Positions 35,368 to 46,810 of a stretch of DNA of 64,000 nt are shown here, one piece after another. The stretch is from positions 13,969,170 to 14,033,169 of the forward strand of contig OZ022588.1 of NCBI GenBank assembly GCA_963669155.1, given 5' to 3'. How positions within the stretch are numbered: position 1 is the stretch's first letter; every line of letters begins with the position of its first letter. The stretch comes from Arbacia lixula. Lineage: Eukaryota; Echinodermata; Echinoidea; Arbacioida; Arbaciidae. The position numbers and the translations under genes were made by a program. The notes beneath the pieces were generated by a model, which did no database searches, was not told the origin of the DNA, and saw only the letters and a program-made list of their open reading frames with translations.

Positions 35368-38202
35368 TGAACCTGTATTGTATATTGTTGTATTTACATG
35401 TATGTTCAGTGTGTGATTATCAAAGATAGAGGGGGCGTGTTCCCCCCCCCCCCCCCTACCCTGCTTCTGGGTTCGTAACTGATAATAGCAATGAATAGTG
35501 TCGGTATATGCTTATTAACAAGGAGACGCGCGTAAGATGTGGCGTAAGAAAGTGTAAAATCTTGCGCACGATCGTGTGGCTGCGCCGATGAAATTTCATT
35601 GATTTATTTACGAAAAGCGCTGACCTCTACCTCTCATGATGAGTAGAAATCCCGCAGGGGGTGACCTAGAACAAACTATATATGGTGGGGAAAATCGAAC
35701 GAATCTACACTGAAATAATAATATTGACACCCGAGCGAGACTCCAGCAAGACACGTATTTAATCTAAATTTACGGGAATATGATTACGAGAGCGAGCGTT
35801 CTCACCGCAGTATGTTTTTAATGGATCAAGGGGTATTTTTTTCACTTTTATCCACCCGACGTGGACGTGGTGAATGACCTATAAAAAGGTCAATTGCCAA
35901 TGATAAAAATTACCAATACTTGTTCATATATTCATCAAACAAACTACAACGTATTATTTTTAAACAATAGACGGATAGGAATGATTTGGGTTGTATATTC
36001 ATATTGATAATTGAGAATTACATATGAGCGAAGCTTGTCAAACAGAAACCAAAATCATTATATTCGTCGCTGCACTTTGACAAGGGTAAGCTACGGAGCG
36101 CGGGCGTTTTCTATGTATTTTACTATTAGGTAATCAGAAATCTGAATTAGTTATGAGCAATCGCTCGCAGTCGTACATGCATGGTTTATCATTCAACGAC
36201 CCTGATAATGATTTTGGTTACAACTTCGAATTATATGAGTAATGTAGAACGTGGAATGTACATACGTCTGTGAATGATGGCGATGTATTTCGACTTCACG
36301 AAGTGCTGAATAGATGGAGGCAAATAATGGGCGTTAAATTCGCCTGCATGCGCGGTACACGCTGTGAGTCATCGACTTGAAATCGCGGTTCCTCTGAAAA
36401 GAAACACTCATGATGTATAGCTGGGATAGATTTGGCTGGGAAAAGTCGGGCGGCCGCTTGAACACAATAGGAGACAATAACCTCAAAAGAGGCAGGCTAT
36501 CCGGGACTAAAAATAACACATTGCGAAAACAGAACGAAACGCAGATTCCGTGCGAGATAACCTTTTACCATTAATTGTGTGTAGTGCGATGTGTGATAAT
36601 GTGAATGTATTACTCTGATTGAGTCTGTCACGTTAATGAGATATTCATTTTCGGTCGTTCACCGCCGTTTGCTACCTGGAATTATTAAAGACCAGCGCTT
36701 CTTTACCTGCGAATTGTTTTTAAGATCTTTTAAAACCAAATGCGTAGCTGGAAGTGTTTTCCCCCCAAAATAATAATAACCCTTTATGCGTTATTGAAGC
36801 ATTATTGAACCAGAAATGTACACAAGTCCCAAAGAGAAGCACTTCTAGCGTTAAATGAATGTTAAGTGTAGGACCGATGTTTTATGGTACATTTTTATAA
36901 TAAATGATTTCATGCGACCATCGCCAGAATCATTATTTGAATCGTGAATCTAAACATGAATCGCAATAACGACAAAATCAGCGTTCAGACGACCTTCTCT
37001 CCGATTACGTTTCTACTCGGATTCGGACCGATTCAGTGCGCATCACAGTGCGCAGTTTGACCCAGGAAGTATAGGTTAGCTTTTATGCGCGCGTTTTCTG
37101 ACTTCTACGTGGGCTGCTTGACTAGCACCGGAAATAGGCCGACACAGCGACGTAATAGAATCATGATACAAAACACAGTTGCGTTCAAGCGACCTTTTTT
37201 CGAACGTGATTTTGCAGAAACGAGTTTCCAAACACCTCTTATTCCGCGTTCCATGTTTGAATCACATTTGTATTCAATTTTTTGCGTTTTGAGTCATGAT
37301 TCTAATTATGATTCTAGGGCAAAAATGTGTCACATGAACGCAACCAAGGTTGTCATAATCGCGAAGTGAGCGGCGTCCCGTAAATGCCTTTTGTCATGTT
37401 TGTGTTTCATTAATTCGTATTTGTTGTTTGTGTGTTATTTGCTCCTATTTACAGAAGAAACAAAATGAATCGCGTATTCAATATTTGATTCTTACACTGA
37501 TGGGTATAGCGAAAACTTGCACTTTTAAAGTTGTTAATGACTACATTTTTAGAAGGCACGTTCAAAAGTTAGATAGGTGATTAGAAATGAAGCTTACACG
37601 AAGCTTTTCATTTTGTAGAAAAGTCGTGAAATTATTGTGAAGGTCAATATTTCTGCTTTTACCATCTTTCAGTTATTTGAAATTCCTTACCGTTTGAGTA
37701 CCGCATGGATGACCAAGTATTCATGATTGGGTCATTGGCCGTACCATGCTAAAGAGCAAATCGAACAGATGTTCACATTAGATATGCCATTTTATAAATT
37801 ATATATACATACATATAAACGTTTATCACGGAATCAATAATCAACGATATTTTTTTAGCTTATCATTATGTCGAAAATTCATGAAATGTGGCGATTAATT
37901 TGTCTGCTCTTACAATCTTTATTCATGAACTTTCTCGCTATCAGAGTACAGTATACCTAGGAATATGTTGTTGTTTTTTTGGAATATACGTACAAACGTT
38001 AAACAAGTGATGTATACCATTCCATAGTCGATCATTTTCTAGAATAAGAGGATAAGTTGCAGTAAAAGTAGTCAAAACAGTACTAGTAATACTCTGAATA
38101 CTAGTGCAGCTGATGTATAATAAATATTGATCGTAGAAGTAGGTTTATATAATCTCCATGTCCGTCCTTCTCACTCTTACTTGCGCTCTCTCTGTCTTTC
38201 TC

Positions 38203-38257
38203 TACCCCCCCCCCCTCTCTCTCTCCCTCTCTCTCCCTCTCTCTCCCTCTCTCTTCT

Positions 38258-38300
<43 letters not shown>
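38203..38300. repeat. C run plus (CT)n array
   Basis: A run of C near 38206 is followed by CT and CCCT repeats ending in about 35 bp of perfect CT. Confidence 0.92.
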
Positions 38301-38302
<2 letters not shown>

Positions 38303-38875
38303 GGGCTCACTTTCTGTATATCTCTTTATCTCGCTTAGTCTTCTATCTACCCATTCATCCCCACCCCTCTCCACGCTCCCTCGTCAATTCATTTCGCAAA
38401 CATGGCAGCCGAAACACCGTGTGTGTAATGTATGTTATACTCCTTCTTCAATTATCCATGCAAAAGGGTGTTCGGTTCTACAATCCTTCTTAACCTTTTC
38501 GGCTCAATTCGTATAAATATATGATGAGCCCCGGCTTCGTGTCCATATATTTTGCTACGAGATAGCGGAATATGAAGAGAGTTGAAAGGAGGATATGGCG
38601 TTGGCAAGGCCGGCTGCAGTTCGTTTAAATCAAATGGATTTTGCGGAGAATTCGGGCTTTTCTTTGGGGACACCTGCGTATTTTTGTAAGCGAGAATCGG
38701 AGAATTAATGTAGCCTCTCATCCGATAAAAGGGAATAATGAAGGAGATTGTTTAAAACGTGTTGAAGCCTATCCATTCACTCAGTCCGTGATCTATTCAT
38801 GCCAGGTCACGAGTGAGGAAGGAGGGTGGTTGTTGAAAAGGGGCGTAGAGAGGAGAAGGCAAAAGATACGCACAG

Positions 38876-38898
38876 AGAGACAGAGTGAGAGAGAGAGA

Positions 38899-38955
<57 letters not shown>
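38876..38955. repeat. (GA)n microsatellite
   Basis: About 70 bp of GA dinucleotides. A second shorter GA run lies at 39089-39112. Confidence 0.92.
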
Positions 38956-38957
<2 letters not shown>

Positions 38958-39399
38958 CATGAGAAAGAGAAAAGAGCATAAAAAAAGAGAAAAGAGAGGG
39001 GGTGACGGGGTCATAGAGTCAGACATTTGTACATAGATAGGGAGAGAGTTTTATACATATAGAAAGAGAGAAAGAGTGAATAGGAAGACAGAGAGAGAGA
39101 GAGAGAGAGCGAGATGAAAATAAGCTAGTTTACAATGCACTCGTCCTCAATCTTTCAATGTACATGTATGTTTACATTCATGCCAGTCGCTTTAGTTAAT
39201 GCGCTTCGTTTTCCTCCATCATTATTTATTGTACATTTCCTTATTTTTTGTCCTGTGTAAATTGATAATACCCATGGTCTGAAGAAGAGTAACCATTTAC
39301 ATGAAGTAGGCGAGTGCATTGATAAATATGATAAATAAGACAAACTGACGAATGAGATGATACTTGAAGGTTTGCATGGTGGTATGATCAATGGCGGAA

Positions 39400-39730
39400 G
39401 AGGTTCACGCTACACCATGTGTAAAGTCCTGGAAGGACTGAGATGAGGAAACAGTGGGTAGATTTGGGGGTGAATTGGAAAGGCGAGAAAGTGGAGATTT
39501 GAAAGTAGAGTATTCTTTCGAAATGAGTGTAGTCCTTAAAAGGACTGTACACCAGAAGGAGCGAACAGCTGATGAGTAGAGAAGTAGACTCGACGTTTCG
39601 GGCAGGTTGACTGTCCGTATTCAAGACAGTCAACTGACGAATCTAACTCGTATTTGACATTCAAGATGTGAACATATTCTGTGGGGATCTTTGACGTGTA
39701 TGTATGTGCGTGTACTCCAAAGCACTGCGA
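39400..39730 (-). mobile_element. possible Penelope-like retroelement remnant with hammerhead-like motif
   Basis: On the minus strand, CTTGAATA (39618-39625) is followed by a 7 bp stem CGGACAG / CTGCCCG with loop TCAAC and one A-C mismatch. GAAACGTCGAG then follows (core 39592-39599). Sequences of the form CTGAAGA-stem-GAAACGTC recur in Penelope-like elements, where they belong to hammerhead ribozymes. Here the first core box is degenerate, so activity is unlikely. A second hairpin (GTCCTTAAAAGGAC, near 39534) lies downstream. No reverse-transcriptase or GIY-YIG frame is visible, and the boundaries are approximate. Confidence 0.35.
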
Positions 39731-41040
39731 CATATGTGTTCACCTCCACATTTTTTCAATAAACTTAACATCATTTTAATAAAATTCTAATGATTTATAG
39801 TCATCATGCTCAGTCACAAGTTCTCGTGTAACTAACACATGTACTTGTACATGAAAGCTACCATCGTTTTCTATAATAGGCATTCCGAATGATAACCTGG
39901 TTTTCAGGATTTTTGACATTTAAAGCGAAACTTTTCACACTTGTTTCTTCTTTGAACGACGGAGAACGAGAGAGCAATAAACCATTTTCGTTATGTATGC
40001 ACATTTTTATTCACGTCATTCACACAATACCTCACTAATGGTAACCCCAATGTTTGTCCGAGGTTTATCCGAGTAGCAGCAATAATAGATTCTATAATAG
40101 AGTGCACACCATCCTTTGAATCTGAATTGTAAAATACAAGTGAATATGATAACGCGTCAGGCAGTTAGGGATAAAGTTGTTGATACATTATGAAAATGGT
40201 GTATTAGTATACTGCATCTAGACATGTTTACAGTAGAGTTTGGTTAATTATATAATCGAACCTCCTGAAAACGAGGCTAAGAACGTGTGAGTGATGGGCA
40301 GATGATCAAGAAATATTGTTCCCGCTGACAATGCATTGATAGAAACGTACGCTCTGGGAGCTCAAAATGTGCTATTGTTGCTGATGAAAGAGCGCGTGAA
40401 TTAACCTCTCAAGCAATTAATATCCAAGCATAACTGGGTGATTTTAGGCTTCATTTGGCCCCATCACACGGTTCAAATATGCCGACATTGTGCGAGTTTT
40501 GTATACCTGATATAAAAAAAAATGGGCTGACTAGGACCACCCGCCGGAGAATATATACACACAAACACACACGTTAGTCAAAAAGGGCGGATGTAGGGCG
40601 GGTGAGGTTTTGCGTTTCGCATCATATGAAAAAACAAAGAGCTACAAGAGATAACATATCTCATTAATTCCAGGTTCCCATCATAAAATATTTAGTCAAT
40701 GCCAGCTGGCCAAGCTTAATTTCACTCAACTGAAGTCTTCAAATACCGTGTTTTTTCCGCCTTTGCCATGTTTGTGCATTAACACCTCATTGCATTCTTG
40801 CCAGTTGTGGCGTACGGTGAGTGAGTAGGATATTCACCGAAGCTGGGCGTTACGCGCTGCTTTTATTTAAATAAGTGAAACACAACATCAATGTTACCCC
40901 CTCATTTCCAGCCGAAATACTACTTTATATGACATGTGTGATGTAGCGCTGGTGCCAAGATATCATAATTGCACTTAAAGAATCAAAGCAAGCCAACACT
41001 TCCTTTTCTACTACTACTAATAATAATTCGAGGGCATGCA
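39730..41040. other. unique AT-rich DNA, no gene recognised
   Basis: No repeat, element end or open frame of note was found. Confidence 0.5.
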
Positions 41041-41354
41041 TAGGCTTCAGCCTATGCCATCTCGGGTTCCATGAACGTAGCACCTTCAGACCTGACTATC
41101 CAGCATGGCTGTCCTAAGCTAACTAACGCTATCAACATGATCAAGGCCGTTGTCATTCTTAAGTACACTAATGTAAGTAGCCCGACTTCTCCCTCTTCTT
41201 GCAGTAGTCTGTGTAGGCTCCCAGAGTATGAGGGGATTCGCAGATAGTTCAGGGTGTCGCACACAGTGTCCCGCTACTTTCATCCTCCTTTCGCGCACTT
41301 TTTGGCAGAGCACCATATAAATTGACATTTCGTATGAAGTCACACCAAGACACA

Positions 41355-41885
41355 TTAAAGACAGCCAGTCCCTTTTTCAGATCACCACAAAACCATCGAA
41401 ACATTGGCAAAACATAGAGAGAAGTGTTAGCAAGCTCTTTATTCACAATTTGAAACTGATACGTAGTGTAAAATTCAAATAATGCACGTAAACAACGTCT
41501 GATTAATAGTCTTTACCTCAGGCTCTTAGCAGTTTGTGTTGAAATAACTGCTTTATTGATTAATCTGTTTATTATATTATAAAACGCATTATGAAAAAAA
41601 AAAATGTTCTATGGAAGGAATCATCTCCAAAGTTTGGTAGTTACTCATAAAATTAGGATTTCACACACCCATAATAACCACATAGATACTGTAACAAAGA
41701 CTAATACTTTTTTCGTAGTCCGAAAAAAGTCGGTTTGAAATTTAACGGCTGAAATATTTTACATATACAGAAAGATTCAACATGCTATATTCTTAGAAAT
41801 GGTCTTGAATCACACTTTCTTCAATTTACGATCGTGATAGACGATTTCAAATTTTAAGCTTGCAAAAGGGACGGACAATCTTTAA
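41355..41885. mobile_element. TTAA-flanked MITE-like element nested in the LINE
   Basis: The inserted DNA begins TTAAAGACAGCCAGTCCC and ends, on the opposite strand, TTAAAGATTGTCCGTCCC. The terminal inverted repeat of about 14 bp after TTAA has 10 matches. TTAA is present at both ends (41355-41358 and 41882-41885), and removing one copy plus the insert restores the LINE reading. This is direct evidence of insertion into TTAA, the piggyBac-superfamily habit. The ~523 bp interior has no transposase. Confidence 0.8.
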
Positions 41886-42096
41886 GAGCTATCCTAAGCA
41901 TGCGTGTGTATACTCCATCCAGTCCTTTCACTCGTCGGGCTGTGAGTGTCCATGTCTCTGCTCCATAGAGCAGGACAGATTCAACTGTTGCAACAAAAAG
42001 TCGGCGTTTTATGTCATCTTTAGTTTGGGACTTCCAGACTTTTCTCATACTATGCAAGGCATTCCATAAAAGGGCACGTCTGATCCTGATGTCCTG

Positions 42097-42250
42097 GGCC
42101 CTGTTGCATAAAACTTACCATTGATGATAACTCTGCCATCGATGGTAACTACCATGGTAACATCGCTTGAAAGCCAATCAAAAGCAAGGTTTCCATAGAC
42201 GTTGCTATTGATGGCAAAGTTACCATCAATGGTAGGTTTTATGCAACGGG
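42097..42250. mobile_element. 154 bp palindromic MITE, family with CCCTGTTGCATAAAA ends
   Basis: The left end GGCCCTGTTGCATAAAAC mirrors the right end GTTTTATGCAACGGG, and the interior (CCATTGATG, CCATCGATGGTAACTACC, GTTACCATCAATGG) continues the inverted repeat. It is flanked by the 7 bp direct repeat TGTCCTG (42090-42096 and 42251-42257), and excising it restores the LINE frame. The superfamily is uncertain; 7-8 bp duplications suggest hAT or Mutator-like rather than TTAA-type. A second copy lies at 46811-46957. Confidence 0.85.
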
Positions 42251-42305
42251 TGTCCTGATTTTTTAGAAATACATGTATGTGGTAAACTTGAGTACATGTG
42301 GACAA

Positions 42306-43640
42306 CCCTCATGAAATGGGCAACGATAATTTGGGAAAGAAGGTCACATTTTACCTAATGATTTTTGCTCACGTTGGGTACAGTGCCGGCTAAAAAAATA
42401 TTACAAAATGGTTAATCTGCCTTGCTTTTAACACTTTGTGTGCTAGATAAAATGATGCTCTATTGGATTTGTGTGTGTTACTTGTGAGTAAATACACGTA
42501 TGGCACACAGAGAGCTCAAATGATTGCCAGAGTTTCCAGAGGTCGAGTTTATCGAGGGAAGAGTGGTCTCTCTCGTTGTCTGTGATACGATACCTGATAA
42601 AGAAATGCCTTAACATTCAGAGTCCCATAGGCAAGGGAACGTGTCATGATTGACAATGGAATACAATTCATTGGTGCGGAAAGATTGAACGAGGTGATGA
42701 GAACGCAACCCTTTCCTGATGAAGTACTGTTGAATTGAATTTAAATGTTTTTATCAAAACCAAACATCGCAGCCTGGAGTCCGAATTAGTTTCATAGTTT
42801 CAATGTACAATTGAGACATAATTGTGTAAATATCTTGACACACAATTGACATAAAAAGCGTATGACTACATTGTAGAGAACAACTTGCAAAATACCCAAA
42901 ATGTTTAGATTGCATACATTGACTGCAAATGATAATATGTGGTATTGCAATGAAGCTCGTCCAATTCTTACTTATGTTTCAAAATAGTGAAAAACGTGTT
43001 GTGAGTGAGTGGGTACTGAGATAGCATGGGGCCCTAAATCATCCAGGTGCCCATATTTCAGTTCCACCAATCCAAGGGGGCACCTATGTACCTACATGTG
43101 CCCAATGTGTCAGGGAGTGAACGTTTCACAATCCCTCATTTTCAACGAGTTTTTGGTTATATTGATTCACGACATGCGACTATATACATTATTGTATAAC
43201 ATGTATACCATTTATACGGCAAACTTGTCAACGCTGCTACGTCTGCATTGCACATATTTGTGTGAAGTAGTTGATAAAATCGAAACATTTGATCTATAGA
43301 AAATGTATCTCCCTCTTCTTTGATTTCTGGGTCAAGGTTATAACATATAGTTTAATGATTAACTCCAAGTAAAATCTCAAAAATCGTATGAGATGGTGTT
43401 CGTTTCTTATACAACGCTGCAATGCAAAATGATGGGGATGGAGTTTTGGGCCAATCGATTTGTAAACACGCAAGGAAATTCCTTGCAACATATTAGAAGG
43501 GCTGCTTAGATTATGAAAGACGGCAGTTTGGTGAGTAAATAGAAAAGAGTAGATATCCTTTAGAAGCAAACATACGTACAAAATGCATGTATATACATAT
43601 AGAGTTTTGTCCGTTATTCTGACCATGTTGAAAGAGTAGC
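42306..43640. other. unique DNA, no gene recognised
   Basis: A plus frame of 96 codons (43009-43299) and a minus frame of 110 codons (43294-43626) are open but have no recognisable domain or splice context. Confidence 0.45.
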
Positions 43641-43651
43641 TCCCCCCCCCC

Positions 43652-43704
<53 letters not shown>

Positions 43705-43720
43705 ACTCTCTCTCTCTTAG
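43641..43720. repeat. C run plus (CT)n array
   Basis: A run of 13 C, then TCG and about 65 bp of CT dinucleotides. Confidence 0.92.
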
Positions 43721-45390
43721 ACGATCAGCCCGGTTCATGATGACCATGACCCAGTATCTTCAACAAATGTTTATTTTCCAGCATTTGAACAATGTTATGC
43801 GAGGTTTGTGTTTAATCAATAGAAACGGGGAGCAAAAAAATCTGGGAGCAAAAAGAGAAAACGACCATGTTCGTCTGGCAAGGTTCCCTCTTATACACTG
43901 GTAAAAGGCGCCGCATATATAAATATATATATCTTTCCGCCAAGCTCTGGGTGGTTTTCTTGTTCTTTCTTCCTTCTTTTGTTGCGGGACCCATAGAGAT
44001 TTGGGTGAAAGAAATCAAACAAATGTTGCTCCTCAAATACGAATCGATGGCAAGTGCTTTTCTGTGTATATATTCGCAGCGAAACCTCTTTGAATCGCAC
44101 TCAAATATTTACCTTTTTGAAATTGTGCTATAAAACGGTGGCAGCTGTTCCATTTCAGGCGAATGTTTAGACGTGCATTTTCCCCGTCCAAACGCCAGAT
44201 TTTTTGGACCTAAAATAAACGTAGTGCTCTTAAATAGTGGACGCGCATTGTCCAGCCATGTGCGCCATTTATCTAATTTAACATGTTTAATGATTACCAA
44301 ATAGGGGGCGGAGAGGGTGTAGCATAATAAATGTGTGTGTTATAAGGAGAAACGGTAGAGGATGGATGGGGGGGGGGGGGGCGGAGGAGAGCGCTGAAAG
44401 AGGAAAGGAGATGAAGAGAGGTATGGGAGGAAATGAGATGAGAGGTGGATGAGGAGAGAAGGCTCAGAGGCGGAGGAAGATGATAAGGAGAAAGGTGGAT
44501 TGGAAGGAGGTGATGGATAAGACTATAACACGAGGATGAGGCGAGAAAGAAAGAGCAAGGAAAAGAAAACACTAATAGAATAAAGAGAAAGACATTAGAA
44601 ATGATGTTGAACTAACATGAGACGTAAACGGAAACGGAGGAACAACTTAGTCCTTAAATAATTGATACATTACACATCATGTTTGGTATTTTCATTTTCG
44701 TTCTCATGTCTCATTTTGTTCATTTATTGTTACTCGCATAGCGCCTCGATATAAATCTCTTACGGAAATCACTATAGAAGTAAAGGTTATTATTATTGAG
44801 TACATCGTGCAGGGCACATTCTGTAATCAGATGTTAATATTTATCTTAAGTCTTTAAACAAGTCTGTTTTCCCTCAAGACTATATCATTTCTTCCTGTCC
44901 ATTGAAAGTGAAACGAAAAATCATCCATTCTTTTCTTTTCATTTCTTAGTCTGATGAATTTGGAATTTAAAGGACGATAGCAAAACGAGTAGGAATGTGA
45001 ACTGATATTAATGGTCAAAACCAGTGGTTCTACATGATAAATATTATGTAGGTTTACAGAGCTGCCGAAGAGTGCGTATTTTTAGCTTTGGTGCGGAAAG
45101 TTAGCCTAAATACTGACAGTTTTAGTAAAACATACTGATTCGGCATGTTCGGGGACAACCAAATGTATATGTAGTTTTATTTCATTCAAGTGGTAGATGC
45201 ATTCTAACCTCATCGAAATTCTTACTTTTAGATTAGGAAATATGTGTAAGAAAGATGGTAGGCCTACGTATATCAGCTGCAATTCATAACAAAATATGAT
45301 TTTTTATGGATTCTATGTCTTTTTTTCTTTGTTTTCTGTTTCTTGTCTCATTTGATTTCTTGCTATGTAAATGTTGTTATTTTGTAACTG
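43721..45390. other. unique DNA with G/GA-rich patch and a SINE-tail-like motif
   Basis: A run of 12 G at 44369-44380 begins a purine-rich patch to about 44570. At 44736-44797, CGCATAGCGCCTCGATATAA leads to AAAGGTTATTATTATTG, resembling a plus-strand SINE/LINE 3' end. No gene is recognised. Confidence 0.4.
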
Positions 45391-45590
45391 AAGGAATTCT
45401 TCTCCTTCTCCTTAATCTTGTTCTTGTTCTTCATCAATATCTTTTTCTTCTTCTCCTTCCTCTCCTCCTTCGTCTTCTTCTTCTTTTCCCTTTTCTTCCT
45501 CTTATTATCATTCTCTTTCACCATGTTCTGTCTCTCTTACTATTTCCCCTTTCCTCTGCTTTTCGTAGACAGCTTTCGCATAATCAATTC
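45390..45590. repeat. CTT/CTC pyrimidine-rich tract
   Basis: Irregular CTT and CCT repeats on the + strand, about 65-70 percent T+C. They produce phenylalanine/leucine-rich shadow frames. Confidence 0.75.
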
Positions 45591-45959
45591 ACTTAATCCT
45601 TTTTCAATATCTTTAAAATGTTAAAGATATTTGTGCGTTTCGATGTTACTGTATTTTGTTTTTCTGTACTTATATTTGTTTATCATATATCTCCTTGGTC
45701 TGTAGGTAGCTACGAGAGCTGCATCAACACTATTTCGTCCTTGAATTCTGCAGTAGACGTTTCATCCTCCGGCGGGACCTGTAGAAACACAAAATCGTCT
45801 TGAAAGCTTGATGAAATCCAACAGGAATTGCAAAGGAGACGGTTACGTAACACTGCGTTAATCAGAGAGTAAAGTGACAGGCGAGAAGTGGGCGAATTTA
45901 CGGAAAGGAACGGGGACATTTTCATCTTTCGAATGAGCAAAACGTCTGGGCAGGAGTCT

Positions 45960-46086
45960 AGGAGTTGCTAAATACCAGCGGCCTCTGGTAACCGGGGCGG
46001 CAACGCGGCCCTTGCCTCACCTGCCGGCCCGCCCCCGGCTGAGCACAGTCATACGTACCCTCCGTCCAATTATACCTCACAGCAAG
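45960..46086 (+). promoter_or_regulatory. CpG-rich candidate promoter / 5' UTR
   Basis: The GC-rich stretch contains GGTAACCGGGGCGGCAACGC, CTGCCGGCCCGCCCCCGG and similar boxes, and leads straight into the ATG at 46087. GC-rich sequence continues on the far side at 46205-46375. On the minus strand the patch also offers consensus-like donors (GCAG|GTGAGG near 46016, CCAG|GTAACC near 46255, ACAG|GTAAGC near 46290), so a divergent transcript is possible. Use of any of these is inferred. Confidence 0.4.
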
Positions 46087-46103
46087 ATGGAGGCTCAGCA
46101 GAG
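46087..46103 (+). CDS. possible 17-nt first coding exon (MEAQQ + AG)
   Basis: ATGGAGGCTCAGCAGAG is followed by GTAAGA at 46104, a strong splice donor (AG|GTAAGA). The start context CAAGATGG has A at -3 and G at +4, as in good Kozak sites. The codons are M E A Q Q and a split sixth codon beginning AG. Short first coding exons under GC-rich promoters are common in animals. No in-frame upstream ATG was noticed in the GC-rich part, and no downstream exon can be identified, so the protein is unknown. It could still be a chance match of ATG and donor. Confidence 0.35.
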
Positions 46104-46384
46104 GTAAGAAATACAGGCTTTACTTCAAAGAGAACGAAAAGAAAGAAGTCTGACGTGTGGAATAGTATATGAATGTATATCATATGTATGTATGAAGAAA
46201 AAAAAACACGTCTCCTCGCCCATCCCCCCTGCGTGCGAGAGGAATTCGTTGGCGGGTTACCTGGGCGAGCGGGCGGGATGAGAGGAAAGCTTACCTGTCG
46301 GCGATCAACACATTAACCCGTAGCGCTCATGGCCATGGCGAGTCGAGTGGATTTTCCTATAGGCGGGGGGTAGTCTTCGAAGTC

Positions 46385-46695
46385 AGGCTCAGAAACAAGG
46401 GGAAATATACAGATATGAAAATGTGCTTTTTATGGCTTGGGGATTGGCTCAGAAAACATGCTCAGAAGTAAGCGTGAATATAAAGACAATGCAATGTTCT
46501 TTATATGGCTTGGGGATTAGCTCAGAAAACAGGCTCAGCGTCTAGGGAGAATACAAAGAGACAAACATATTTCTTCTATCCCCTGAGGATTAGCTCAGAA
46601 AACATGCTCAGCAACAAGCAACAAGGGAGAGTATGAAAGAGATGAAGATGTTTCTTCTATTCATTCCCTGAGAATTAGCTCAGAAAACAGGCTAA
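46385..46695. repeat. ~73 bp minisatellite, five units
   Basis: (G/A)GCTCAGAAAACA(T/G)GCTCAG recurs at 46385 (partial), 46446, 46519, 46592 and 46677, each preceded by GGGGATT or GAGGATT-like sequence. Spacing is 61, 73, 73 and 85 bp. It sits just downstream of the candidate exon, in what would be intron 1. Confidence 0.85.
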
Positions 46696-46810
46696 ATTGA
46701 TTGTTGTTGTTTTTTAATTCAGTTCAACTTATCATTCAGGCTTCAAAAACCATCGAATCAAATGTACGGATGCTGCGAAGCGTCGTCGACAAAATGTATG
46801 AAGTAGCCGC

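Larger units (their letters stand above)
34112..38200. other. long gene-free stretch with small repeats
   Basis: Besides the foldback at 34987-35103 and the 30 bp duplication at 35308, there is a poly-C run (35443-35458) and a possible foldback near 36921-37320. Short frames at 34262-34471 and 37085-37369 match nothing I recognise. Confidence 0.45.
41041..42305 (-). pseudogene. LINE 3' fragment interrupted by two nested transposons
   Basis: Minus-strand pieces 42090-41886 and 41354-41041 belong to one non-LTR retrotransposon ORF2 C-terminus. The upstream piece contains TVESVLLYGAETWTLT and RMLRIAL. The downstream piece contains NVSWCDFIRNVNLYGALPK and, after a frameshift near 41285, RRMKVAGHCVRHPEL and ILWEPTQ. 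These are signature strings of a widespread metazoan LINE group (RT tail, then the H-C-H region before the end). The reading continues directly from RMLRIAL into NVSW only if the 41355-41885 insertion is removed. Likewise KNQD joins IRIRRALLWN only if 42097-42250 is removed. With the frameshift, the element is dead and 5' truncated. The limit beyond 42257 is uncertain. Confidence 0.85.

Noticed and set aside
46385..46695. Gene family of small exons
   Set aside because: The repeated AGCTCAGAAAACA units contain frame breaks and vary in length by non-multiples of three; this is a minisatellite.
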